NCBI RefSeq assembly: GCF_012927045.1
Contig: NZ_JABBFW010000017.1
Coordinates: 49,820-113,819 of the forward strand
Direction: 5' to 3'
DNA: 64,000 nt
DNA from: Azohydromonas caseinilytica
Lineage (GTDB): Bacteria > Pseudomonadota > Gammaproteobacteria > Burkholderiales > Burkholderiaceae_C
The translations under genes and the position numbers were made by a program. Below, one piece after another: positions 29,007 to 37,186 of this stretch; positions within the stretch are counted from its first letter, which is position 1; every line of letters starts with the position of its first letter. Below the pieces are notes generated by a model. It did not search any database. It had not been told where the DNA came from and saw only the letters and a program-made list of their open reading frames with translations.

Positions 29007-29777
29007 ATGCGACGCACCCTTGCACACCTGCTGGCACGCTGGGCCCTCGCGGTCTTGGCGACGGTCGCGACGGCTTTGCCGTCGCTGGCGCAAGACCTCA
29101 CGGTGGCCATCGACAGCAGCTTCGGCGAAGCCATGGCCGCCGTGGCGCGCGACTTCGAGGCGGGCCGCAGGGGTGTCCGCGTGCTCCTGGAGGCCGGCTC
29201 CTCGGGCGAGCTGCTGGAGCGGATATCCCAAGGCCTGGTGGCCGACGTGCTGGCCGGGGTCGACGTGCCCACGATGGAGCGGGGCGAGCAGCGGCGGCTG
29301 CTGCTGCCCGAGCCGCGCAGCAGCTTCGCCACCAACACACTGGTGCTGGTGGTGCCCGCATCGCGGCAGGTGCCGGTGCAGCGGGTGTCGGACCTGGCCC
29401 GGCCCGAAATCGTGCGCATCGCCATGGGCCGCCCCACCAGCATGCCGGCCGGGCGTTACGCCCGCGAGGCGATCAACGCGCAGCGCCTGTGGTCTTCACT
29501 GCAACGCAAGGTGGTGATCGTGGACGACGTGCGCGACGTGGTGAGCCTGGTGGCCGGCGCCGATGCGCAGGCCGGATTCGTCTACGCCTCGGACGCGGCC
29601 GCGGCGGCAGGCCGCGTGCGCGTGGTGGAGACACTCTCGACCGCCACGCCCATCCACCATGCGGCTACCGTCGTGGCCGCCAGCACGAACCCCGTGCTGG
29701 CGCGCGAGTTCGTCGCCTACCTTCACGGCGACGCGGCACGTGCCGTGTTCAGGCGCTTCGGCTTTGGAGAGCCATGA
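29007..29777 (+). CDS. Orphan ModA-like periplasmic substrate-binding protein
   Basis: The 256-residue protein begins with a typical signal peptide (MRRTLAHLLARWALAVLATVATALPSLAQ, cleavage after AQ). The mature part follows the pattern of extracellular molybdate/oxyanion-binding proteins: LTVAIDSSFGEAMAAVARDFE, a GSSGELLERI substrate loop, TNTLVLVVP and AGFVYASDA. No permease or ATPase genes follow, so it is either an orphan binding protein or works with chromosomal subunits. Operator C lies upstream. The exact ligand cannot be read from the sequence. Confidence 0.8.
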   Translation: MRRTLAHLLARWALAVLATVATALPSLAQDLTVAIDSSFGEAMAAVARDFEAGRRGVRVLLEAGSSGELLERISQGLVADVLAGVDVPTMERGEQRRLLLPEPRSSFATNTLVLVVPASRQVPVQRVSDLARPEIVRIAMGRPTSMPAGRYAREAINAQRLWSSLQRKVVIVDDVRDVVSLVAGADAQAGFVYASDAAAAAGRVRVVETLSTATPIHHAATVVAASTNPVLAREFVAYLHGDAARAVFRRFGFGEP

Positions 29778-30093
29778 GCAGCAAGCAGTAGCGTGCGCAA
29801 GGGTGCCCTTGTGCAGCCGAGCCGGCGGCGGCGATCTGCGTGCGGTGCCGCGCGCCGATGATCGTGTCCTCGTCGGCATCGAATCACCATCGTCCCACGG
29901 GTTGAAGTCCACGTATCCCGCGCCAACCCCGGTGTACTTGCGAAGGCGTTCCGATCCTTCAGCAGCGATACCACGTCCAGTTGCCGCCAACACGAGACGG
30001 GCTCGGGGTTGGAATCGGGATAAGGCCAAGCTGAACAAGAACAGTTGTCCCCATGCCAGGCACCAAACGCTGCAGCCTGCTCCCGCAGGCGCT
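29778..30093. other. Intergenic region, 316 bp
   Basis: Convergent 3' ends of the ModA-like and hybrid kinase genes. I see no supported coding sequence, repeat or RNA. Confidence 0.5.
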
Positions 30094-33000
30094 TCAACCC
30101 GGTATGCCCTTGCCATTGATCCGCTCGAAAGCCTCGCTCAACGCTTCCAGCGACAGCGGTTTGCCCAGATGCGCGTCAAAGCCCGCCGCCCGGGCGCGCT
30201 GCGCGTCGGCCTCGCCGGCGAATCCGGTCACGGCAATGGCGGGCCAGCGCGCGCTGCGGGGCCGGCGGCGCAGCTCCGCGATCAGCTGCAAGCCATCCAT
30301 GCCCGGCATGGCGATGTCGGAGACCAGGAGGTCGAAGTCATTCTCCGCGGCCTCTTGCAGCGCGACGGCGGCGCTCACCGCCGGCGTGACCCGTGCGCCC
30401 TGAAGCTCCAGCAGCATTTGCAGCGACTCCAGCGTGTCCGGGTTGTCCTCGACCAGGAGCACGCATCGGCCTGACAGCGGGCTGGCACTGGCGGGCTGTG
30501 CTGCTTCGCTGTCCAGGCTGCATTCGTGCAGCGGCATCCACACCGAGAAGGTGGCGCCCCGGCCCGGGCCGGGCGACTGCGCCTGGACCCGTCCACCGTG
30601 CAGCTCGGCCAGCTGCTTGACCAACGCCAGCCCGATGCCCAGGCCGCCCTCGCACCGGGTCGTAGGCGCGCCGTCACCCTGCACGAACATGTCGAACACC
30701 CGTTCCAGCAGCGACGGCTCGATGCCACACCCGGTGTCGCTCACCTCCAGCCGCGCGCAGGCCTCGTCGCGCACAAGCCGCACCGCGACACGGCCGCCGG
30801 GCGGCGTGAACTTCAGCGCGTTGCTCACCAGGTTCCAGACGATCTGCTGCAGGCGCACGCTGTCGGCATGAAGCACCAGGTCCTCGACTTCGACGGCCAT
30901 CTCGACCTGCCGGGCCCGCGCCTCGGGGCGCAGCGCTTCCACGATGCTTTCGATGTCGGTGCGGCCCTGCACCGCGGTGCGGGTGAGCGAGAGCTTGCCG
31001 GTGTTGATGCGCGAGAGGTCGAGCAGGTCGTCGATGATCTGCGATTGCGCGTGCACGGTGCGGCGGATGGTGTCGATGGCCCGTGAAGCCGGCGGCCTGG
31101 CCAATGCCGGCACCGAGCGGCTGAGCAGCTCGGTGCTCATCAGGATCAGGTTGAGCGGGTTTTTCAGCTCGTGCGACAGGATGGCCAGGAATTCGCTGCG
31201 CAGGGCCGTGGCGGCTTCGAGCTGGCTGCCCACCTGCTGCTTGGCCTGCAGCACCTGCTCGCGCTGCTTGTCCAGCAGCCGGCGCTCGGTGAAATCGCGC
31301 GCGATCTTGGCAAAGCCCTGAGTGCTGCCGTCGTGAAAGGCCGTGGTGACGCCGCTGCAGAAGAAGCGGCTGCCGTCCTTGCGCCAGTGCCAGCGCTCGT
31401 CCTCGCTGCGCCCGGTGTCGCGCGCACGCCCGCGCTCCTGTCCGGGCACGCCAGCTTCCACATCCTCGGGCGTGAAGGTCATGTCCAGCGACTGCCCCAG
31501 GGCCTCGGCTTCGCTCCAACCGAACAGCCGCTCGGCGCCGTGGTTCCAGGTCGTGATGCGGCCTTCAGCATCGCAGGTCAGGATGGCGAAGTCCCGGGTG
31601 CTCTCGGCCACCAGGCGCAGCCGCTCCTCACGCGCGCGAAGCTGTTCCTGCGCCTGGCGCCGCTCGCTCACGTCGATGAAATTGAGCACCACGCCCTCGA
31701 TGCGGTCCTCGTTGGTGCGGTACGGCGAGATGCGCATCAGGTACCAGTGCCCATCCCGACTGCGCACCTCCTGCGCCAGGGGCTGCAGCCTCTCGAACAC
31801 CCGGACCATGTCCTCACGCAGGGTGTCGTACTCCAGGCAGTGCGTGATGTCGAGCAGCGAGCGGCCAACGTCGTTGGCCAGGAGGCTGAAAATTCCGCTC
31901 GCCTGAGGCGTGAATCGCTTGATGCGCAGGGCACGGTCCACGAACACGGTGGCGATGTCGATGGAAGCGATGAGGTTGCTCAGGTCGTCGTTGACCCGGG
32001 TGAGCTCATCGACCTTGCGCTTGAGCTCGAAGTTGACCGTGATGAGCTCCTCGTTGGCGGACTGCAGCTCCTCCTTGCTGGTCTCGACATCTTCGGCCAC
32101 GCAGCGCAGCGCCTCGTTGAGCGACTGCAGCTCCTCGTTGGCCGCGCGCAGCTGCTCGTCGGAGGTGGCGCAGACGCCCAGGCTGCCCTGCAGCCGCGCC
32201 TGCAGGCGGCGCAGCTCCTCCTCCAGCACGGGGCGTGTGGGATCCCGGGCGGCGGCGTCCGAGCCCGGCGTCAGTGCCAGGCTGTCGTCGAACTCGTCGA
32301 AGGTCACCAGGAAGGTCTTTCCCTTGAAGCCCTCGCCGGTGCCCGGGCGCACGCTGATGTGCAGCAGCACCTCGGCCTGGTCCAGCCGCAGGCGCACCGG
32401 CGCCGCCGCCACGCGGTGGCCGGTGTGCGCGGCATGCAGCAGCGCCGGACGCAGCACCGGCACCAGCTCGGGCCGCACCATCTCCAGCAGCAGTTGCGAC
32501 GGCACGTCATTGGCGCAACACAGGTAGCACGCGGTGCCCGTGCCGGTGTGCAGGACCTTGTACTGCGCGTCCACCAGCACGCTCGCCGGTGCTTGCTCGT
32601 ACAGCACGCGCTCGTGCAAGTGCGCCAGCGGCGCGACCGGATGCGCCTGCACGGGCGCCGGTGGTGAGATCACCCGCAGGGCGTCGGGCAGCAGCGGCAG
32701 CAACTCGCGCCGAGCCCGCTGTGCCGGGTTGGGGTTGGCTTTATAGACCAGCTGCTTCTTGTCAATGGGCGTGAACAGCTGCGGCAGCGCATCGGCCGAC
32801 TCGGCGCTGCCCAGGAACAGCACCCCGCCGGGATTGAGCGCGAAGTGGAAGATCTCCAGCACGCGCTGCTGCGCCTCGCGCTCCAGATAGATGAGCAGGT
32901 TGCGGCAGCTGATGACGTCCAGGCGGGAAAAGGGCGGGTCGCGCAGCACGTTGTGCAGCGCGAACGTGACCTGCTCGCGCAGCTCCTTCCTGACCCGGTA

Positions 33001-34233
33001 GGCATCCCCTTCCTTCTGGAAGTACTGCCGCAGCCGCATGGACGGCACGTCGGCGGCGATGCCTTGCGGATAGACCGCCGCGCGGGCCACGGCCAGCGCG
33101 CGCTCGTCGATGTCGGAGGCAAAGACCTGGAGGCCCCCGGGCAGGCTCTGCGGCGCGTGGTCGCCCAGCAGCATGGCCAGTGAATAGGCCTCCTCGCCCG
33201 TGGCGCAGCCCACGCTCCAGACCCGCAGCCGGCTCGGCGCCGGCCGGCGCGAGAGCAGCCCGTTCACCAGCTCGCGCTCCAGCGCCTCGAAGGCGACGCG
33301 GTCGCGGAAAAAACTGGTGACGCTGATGAGCATGTCCTGCAGCAGCGCCCCGGTTTCCTCGGGATGGCCCTCCAGGTAGTCGCGGTAGGCGCCCAGGCTG
33401 GGCTGGCGCGTGACCTGCATGCGCCGCTCCAGGCGGCGCAGCACGGTGCCGCGCTTGTAGTGCTGGAAGCTGTGGCCGGTGCGCGAGTGCAGCAGCGCCA
33501 TCACCGCCTGCAACGCCGCTTCGGCCTGGGCCGAGGTCTGCCCGGCCGCGGGCTTCGTGGCCGGTAAACCTGCAGCGCGGGCGCCGGGCAACTCGATGCA
33601 GCGGGCGTTCTGCGTCAGCGCGATGAGCTTGTCGGCCATCTCGGCCGCGGGCAGCACGAAGTCCACGCGCTGCGTCGTGATTGCCGCCAGGGGCATGCCG
33701 TCGAACTCGGCATCCTGCGGCGCCTGCGCCAGGGTCACACCGCCCGCGGCCCTCACGTCTCTGAGCCCCATGGCGCCATCGCTGCCCATGCCGGAGAGCA
33801 CGACAGCGATGGCACGTGCACCCTGGGCCTGTGCCAGGCTGCGGAAGAAGCTATCGATGGAAAACGGCGGGCTGCCCTGGCGCTCCAGCACCTGGACATC
33901 GAGGTGGCCGTCATCCAGGGACAGTTGCATCCCCGGCGCGATGACGTAGACCTGGTCCTGCTCGAGGCGCAGACGCTGCGTGACCTGCTGCACGGGCATG
34001 CGCGTGCTGCGCTGCAGGATCGCCGCGGCGCTGCTCTCGTGCTCGGGCGAAAGGTGCAGCACGACGACAAAGGCCATGCCCGGGGCGCCGGGCATGTGCT
34101 CGAACAGGCGCAGCGTGGCCGCCAGGCCACCAGCCGAGCCGCCGATACCCACCACGGGAAACGGCAGGACGGCCTTGCGCGGCGCTGGCTTCCCGGCGTC
34201 GAGTGAATCTTGGTGTGCAGGTGCAAAAGACAT
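30094..34233 (-). CDS. CheB-CheR-PAS hybrid histidine kinase/receiver
   Basis: This is a 1379-residue cytoplasmic multidomain protein. In order: CheB methylesterase (about 20-210; GIGGSAGGLAATLRL with the catalytic serine, and LSGMGSDGAMGL); CheR methyltransferase (about 225-490; VWSVGCATGEEAYSLAMLL); a helical coiled-coil segment (ANEELQSLNEAL, ELQSANEELITVN); two PAS domains; HisKA (ILSHELKNPLNLILMS); HATPase (GIGLALVKQLAELHGG); and a C-terminal REC (VEDNPDTLESL, SDIAMPGMDG). Such fusions are common in soil proteobacteria, and the targets of the Che domains are usually unknown. The start at 34233 is chosen for its GGAG ribosome binding site; longer forms add only low-complexity residues. 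Confidence 0.92.
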   Translation of the reverse strand: MSFAPAHQDSLDAGKPAPRKAVLPFPVVGIGGSAGGLAATLRLFEHMPGAPGMAFVVVLHLSPEHESSAAAILQRSTRMPVQQVTQRLRLEQDQVYVIAPGMQLSLDDGHLDVQVLERQGSPPFSIDSFFRSLAQAQGARAIAVVLSGMGSDGAMGLRDVRAAGGVTLAQAPQDAEFDGMPLAAITTQRVDFVLPAAEMADKLIALTQNARCIELPGARAAGLPATKPAAGQTSAQAEAALQAVMALLHSRTGHSFQHYKRGTVLRRLERRMQVTRQPSLGAYRDYLEGHPEETGALLQDMLISVTSFFRDRVAFEALERELVNGLLSRRPAPSRLRVWSVGCATGEEAYSLAMLLGDHAPQSLPGGLQVFASDIDERALAVARAAVYPQGIAADVPSMRLRQYFQKEGDAYRVRKELREQVTFALHNVLRDPPFSRLDVISCRNLLIYLEREAQQRVLEIFHFALNPGGVLFLGSAESADALPQLFTPIDKKQLVYKANPNPAQRARRELLPLLPDALRVISPPAPVQAHPVAPLAHLHERVLYEQAPASVLVDAQYKVLHTGTGTACYLCCANDVPSQLLLEMVRPELVPVLRPALLHAAHTGHRVAAAPVRLRLDQAEVLLHISVRPGTGEGFKGKTFLVTFDEFDDSLALTPGSDAAARDPTRPVLEEELRRLQARLQGSLGVCATSDEQLRAANEELQSLNEALRCVAEDVETSKEELQSANEELITVNFELKRKVDELTRVNDDLSNLIASIDIATVFVDRALRIKRFTPQASGIFSLLANDVGRSLLDITHCLEYDTLREDMVRVFERLQPLAQEVRSRDGHWYLMRISPYRTNEDRIEGVVLNFIDVSERRQAQEQLRAREERLRLVAESTRDFAILTCDAEGRITTWNHGAERLFGWSEAEALGQSLDMTFTPEDVEAGVPGQERGRARDTGRSEDERWHWRKDGSRFFCSGVTTAFHDGSTQGFAKIARDFTERRLLDKQREQVLQAKQQVGSQLEAATALRSEFLAILSHELKNPLNLILMSTELLSRSVPALARPPASRAIDTIRRTVHAQSQIIDDLLDLSRINTGKLSLTRTAVQGRTDIESIVEALRPEARARQVEMAVEVEDLVLHADSVRLQQIVWNLVSNALKFTPPGGRVAVRLVRDEACARLEVSDTGCGIEPSLLERVFDMFVQGDGAPTTRCEGGLGIGLALVKQLAELHGGRVQAQSPGPGRGATFSVWMPLHECSLDSEAAQPASASPLSGRCVLLVEDNPDTLESLQMLLELQGARVTPAVSAAVALQEAAENDFDLLVSDIAMPGMDGLQLIAELRRRPRSARWPAIAVTGFAGEADAQRARAAGFDAHLGKPLSLEALSEAFERINGKGIPG

Positions 34234-34551
34234 GGCGCGCTCCATGGCGGGATTCACCAACACCTGGTTCTTCGGAACCGGACAAATCCAGCAGGTGCGC
34301 CTTCCGGCTCGGAAATCAGCCGTACAGGCTTGTCGCGTTGGCCTGTCAAACCGGACGCCGATGGCTCGGCCCTGCGTAAGCGGCAAGTCCTGTGCCGCAC
34401 GACCCAGACGGATAACGGCACGCCCGGGTGGCACGCGGGACGACGCCGGCATCCCGCGCGACGGCACGGGAATCTCCCGGGCGGCCCTGCCGCTCCAACC
34501 CACTGAGGTTGCGGTCGGGGTCGGGCAACTGGACGCCGCTCGCGGGACGGG
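34234..34551. other. Intergenic region, 318 bp
   Basis: This lies between the start of the hybrid kinase and the end of the protease gene. No GTGCG-type palindrome and no coding sequence are apparent; the kinase promoter should lie here. Confidence 0.45.
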
Positions 34552-35319
34552 TCAGTCCCGGGCGGGTCGAGGGCCGGTCAGCGTCAGCAGGATGTCGGCA
34601 TACCAGGCGCAGTTCAGCCCCAGCGCCTCGTCCAGCGCCTGGTCGCGGCTGGCCATGTCCATGCGTGACGAGTGCACGCCCAGCAGCTTCCACGGCAGGG
34701 CCTGGTTGGCTGCAGTGGCGGTGGTGTCGCGCATGAGCACCGGCGCGCCACTGGTGCCGCGGTGGGTGCGCGCGTCCGTCAGGAAATAGCCCTGGCCCTG
34801 AAAGCGCAGCCCATAGGAGGAGGCGATCACGGCCTGGCGCACCACCGGCAGGTGATGCAACAGATCATGGAAGCCCAAGGGGAAGCCGACGACCAGCAGC
34901 GCAGCGCCGACTTCGATGTCGTCGTGTGCCGCGGGCAGATGCGCCGGCGTGTAGGCTTGCAGCACGCATTGCCCGGGCAGCGCGGTGCGGTCGATCTCCA
35001 GGACGGCGACATCGATCTCGCCACCGCTGTCGATGCCGTCGCGCCACACGCTCTTGCCCTCCCGGTACAGCAGCATGGACAGCCCGGTGGAGACGGCAAG
35101 GTTGTCCGCGTCGGTGTGCAGCTCGATCTCGATGCGGTCGGGAAAGTGCCGGCTGGGCTCGTCAAGGAGCACGTGCCGGCTCGTCACCAGGTACAGCCGG
35201 CCATCGCGCTCGAAGAAGAAGCCGCTGGCCCCGGTCAGCGCTCGCTGCCCGTCGAAGGTGCTGATGCGGGCCGCCGAGAGCAGGATGGGTTCGGGCGGTT
35301 TCGTGGTGCCGTGGGTCAT
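34552..35319 (-). CDS. Trypsin-like serine protease domain protein
   Basis: The 255-residue protein has an S1/S64-type protease fold. The triad is visible as His in VTSRHVLLD, Asp in GEIDVAVLEID and Ser in RGTSGAPVLM. There is no PDZ domain and no clear signal peptide, so it is shorter than DegP and probably cytoplasmic. It may act in protein quality control or on a specific partner. The start at 35319 (MTHGTTKPP) is chosen because the nine upstream codons are not domain-like. No neighbour indicates a substrate. Confidence 0.82.
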   Translation of the reverse strand: MTHGTTKPPEPILLSAARISTFDGQRALTGASGFFFERDGRLYLVTSRHVLLDEPSRHFPDRIEIELHTDADNLAVSTGLSMLLYREGKSVWRDGIDSGGEIDVAVLEIDRTALPGQCVLQAYTPAHLPAAHDDIEVGAALLVVGFPLGFHDLLHHLPVVRQAVIASSYGLRFQGQGYFLTDARTHRGTSGAPVLMRDTTATAANQALPWKLLGVHSSRMDMASRDQALDEALGLNCAWYADILLTLTGPRPARD

Positions 35320-35426
35320 GGACGCGCTCCTCGTGGGCGGCGGCAACAGCCGTTGTGGCAGAGGCCGGATGCTTCAAGCGCTGCAGGCGCAACGTCCCCT
35401 GCGTGAGCTCGAATGCCTTCGCTGCT

Positions 35427-35690
35427 TCAGCTGATGTCGTAGTGCGCGCGCAGCCGGTCCACGATGACCCGAAACTCTTCCTGGCACTGCGGCCAGAAGA
35501 CGAAGCCGGAGCGGAATCCGCTGATGTTCCAGTTGCGCCCTCGCCCGTCACGCTCATGGAGCCAAGGCGATCCGACGCACAGATCAAAGGCGGCGTCTTG
35601 CTCCAGGGCCGCCCGCAGGATCGGCACCAGACGCAGCCGCTGCTCGACCTCCGTGCGCAGCGCCTGGGCGGGGAGTTGGGGCTTGGTCAT
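35427..35690 (-). CDS. Hypothetical protein, 87 residues
   Basis: This small soluble protein begins MTKPQLPAQALRTEVEQRL and ends DRLRAHYDIS. It is mixed alpha/beta in appearance, with several Trp and Phe residues (SGFRSGFVFWPQCQEEF). It starts 8 bp after the stop of the preceding small gene and probably belongs to the three-gene operon led by two-repeat paralogue 3. No family is recognised. Confidence 0.6.
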   Translation of the reverse strand: MTKPQLPAQALRTEVEQRLRLVPILRAALEQDAAFDLCVGSPWLHERDGRGRNWNISGFRSGFVFWPQCQEEFRVIVDRLRAHYDIS

Positions 35691-35698
35691 CGCTTGCC

Positions 35699-35932
35699 TT
35701 ACGCGCGGCGTCGGGGGAGGGACTCGAAATGCCGGCAGATGTTTTCGCCGGTGATCGTCAGGCGCAGCGTGCCGCCCCTCCATTCCAGCCAGTCCAGCGC
35801 CAGATAGTCATCGATGTAGCCGGCGGGAATGTCACAAGCGAGTCGGCGCTTGAGCAGGCTTGCCGTCAGTTGCAGGCCATCGCGCAACGCCTCTCGGCGC
35901 GACGGAGGTCGTTCATGGGAATTCGTCGTCAT
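35699..35932 (-). CDS. Hypothetical protein, 77 residues
   Basis: The 77-residue protein (MTTNSHERPPSRREAL...) contains the acidic aromatic segment YIDDYLALDWLEWRGG and ends RHFESLPRRRA. The start codon overlaps the stop of paralogue 3 (ATGA-type overlap at 35929-35932), so translation is coupled. No domain is recognised. Its placement suggests it acts with the two-repeat protein. Confidence 0.62.
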   Translation of the reverse strand: MTTNSHERPPSRREALRDGLQLTASLLKRRLACDIPAGYIDDYLALDWLEWRGGTLRLTITGENICRHFESLPRRRA

Positions 35933-36405
35933 GGTTGGTGCTCCTGAAGCGTCGAGGTGCCACAGCGGCTTGCCAGCAGCCTGGCGTAGGCCACGGCATC
36001 GCACAGGCGCTCGTACCGATAGTTCTGGAAGGTGTAGATGCCGGCGTCGAAGCCGATGTCCCAGGTGTCCATCAGCTTGCGGTCCTCACTGGACGGCATG
36101 GTTGGTGGTTCATCGGCGAGCAGGCTGCGTTCCCGGATCGCTTCGCCACGAGGTTCAACCCGGTCCAACTTCGCGTAGGCCACGGCATCGGCGAGCCGGT
36201 CATAGCGGTAGCCCCGGTACTCGTAGCGCCAACCGATGCGGCGGATGCCGAGCTCCCTTCTGAGCGGCTCCTCCTGCGATGCCAGGTGCGCGCCGTGCAG
36301 GTCCGTGGCACCGGGGGCTTCCAGCGGTGCCGGTCCAGGTTGCAGCGGCGCCGATGCGGCATGCGTTTGCGCTGGGTGCCGACTCTCACCGGCCGGACTG
36401 CTCAT
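35929..36405 (-). CDS. Two-repeat protein, paralogue 3 (unrecognised family)
   Basis: This is a 158-residue protein with two units at about 48-80 (LRRELGIRRIGWRYEYRG...RLADAVAYAKL) and 111-143 (LMDTWDIGFDAGIYTFQN...RLCDAVAYARL). The N-terminus is Pro/Ala-rich and probably disordered. It heads a tightly packed operon with the two small genes at 35699 and 35427. The frame remains open upstream without a stop to 36804, where it meets the amber codon ending the small gene at 36805-36960, so a longer fused product (ATG at 36717) cannot be excluded. I prefer 36405 because the length and N-terminus then match the paralogues. Confidence 0.72.
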   Translation of the reverse strand: MSSPAGESRHPAQTHAASAPLQPGPAPLEAPGATDLHGAHLASQEEPLRRELGIRRIGWRYEYRGYRYDRLADAVAYAKLDRVEPRGEAIRERSLLADEPPTMPSSEDRKLMDTWDIGFDAGIYTFQNYRYERLCDAVAYARLLASRCGTSTLQEHQP

Positions 36406-36804
36406 GGCGGTCAGACAAGGGGCATGGATGCTGCCCCGCGGTGATGGGCAGCCCCTGCCGTTCGACAGGGCCGCCGCCTCGGCCGTTGACGGCATGCCGT
36501 GTGGGCCACGCAGCCGCTGGACGATGGCGCGCAGTTGCGCGTCGATCCGCGTGGTCCCCGCCCTGCTGCGTTCATGGTCCTCCAGGTCCCACTCATGGCC
36601 CTGATGGTCACGGTCATGCGTTGTGGACGACGTGAGGCCCTGTACGAGACCAGGCCGCTTGTGCTTGGCCGTGAAATTGCGTAGGCCTGGCAGCCACCGC
36701 AGCGAGCGCCCTGCCATCGTCTTGAGCAGATCCGCGCTGAGTTTTTCCTGGCGCTGGCGCGCAAACTCCGGGCCCTGTTGAAAATACCCTTCAAAACCCC
36801 TTTG

Positions 36805-36960
36805 CTAGGCGTCGTGCCAACGCGACCAGGCGCCAAGCGACTCGCCCGAGGCCTGGGGCATGTTGTCCTTGAGAAGAAAGGGGTTGGAGCGCCAGTGCTG
36901 TCCACGGGCTGCCGCCTGTGCGCCTTCGCGCTCCAGCGCCGATTCGCGAAGGATGTCCAT
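36805..36960 (-). pseudogene. Small Rmf/CrpP-like protein, apparently truncated by an amber codon
   Basis: ATG at 36960 (AAGG upstream) opens a 51-codon frame with strong codon bias. It includes EREGAQAAARGQHWRSNPF, a pattern similar to the EGxxAAxxGxxxxxNP motif of ribosome modulation factor and CrpP-like small proteins. It ends ...AWSRWHDA then TAG (36805-36807), followed in the same frame by QRGFEGYFQ. In this family a Trp commonly precedes such a Gly-aromatic segment, so TAG looks like a mutated TGG. The reading is inference; a genuine 51-residue product is the alternative. Confidence 0.45.
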
Positions 36961-37186
36961 GGCCTTTGCCTTGCGCGGCCCGCTGGACCGTGAGAGGGGG
37001 GTCGATCGTGACGATCGAAATGACGCGTGGCTTCGGCCAGGAATGACCCTTGCAAACCCAGGCGGGCGGTGAATGCCTCAAGTCAGGGTACTCCTGCCCC
37101 CCTGCCGGCACACTATCCCCCGGGCCTGTAGTGAGATTGCCGCCCAGGCAAGGCGACCCCTGGACGTGTACGCGAGCAGCAGTGCA

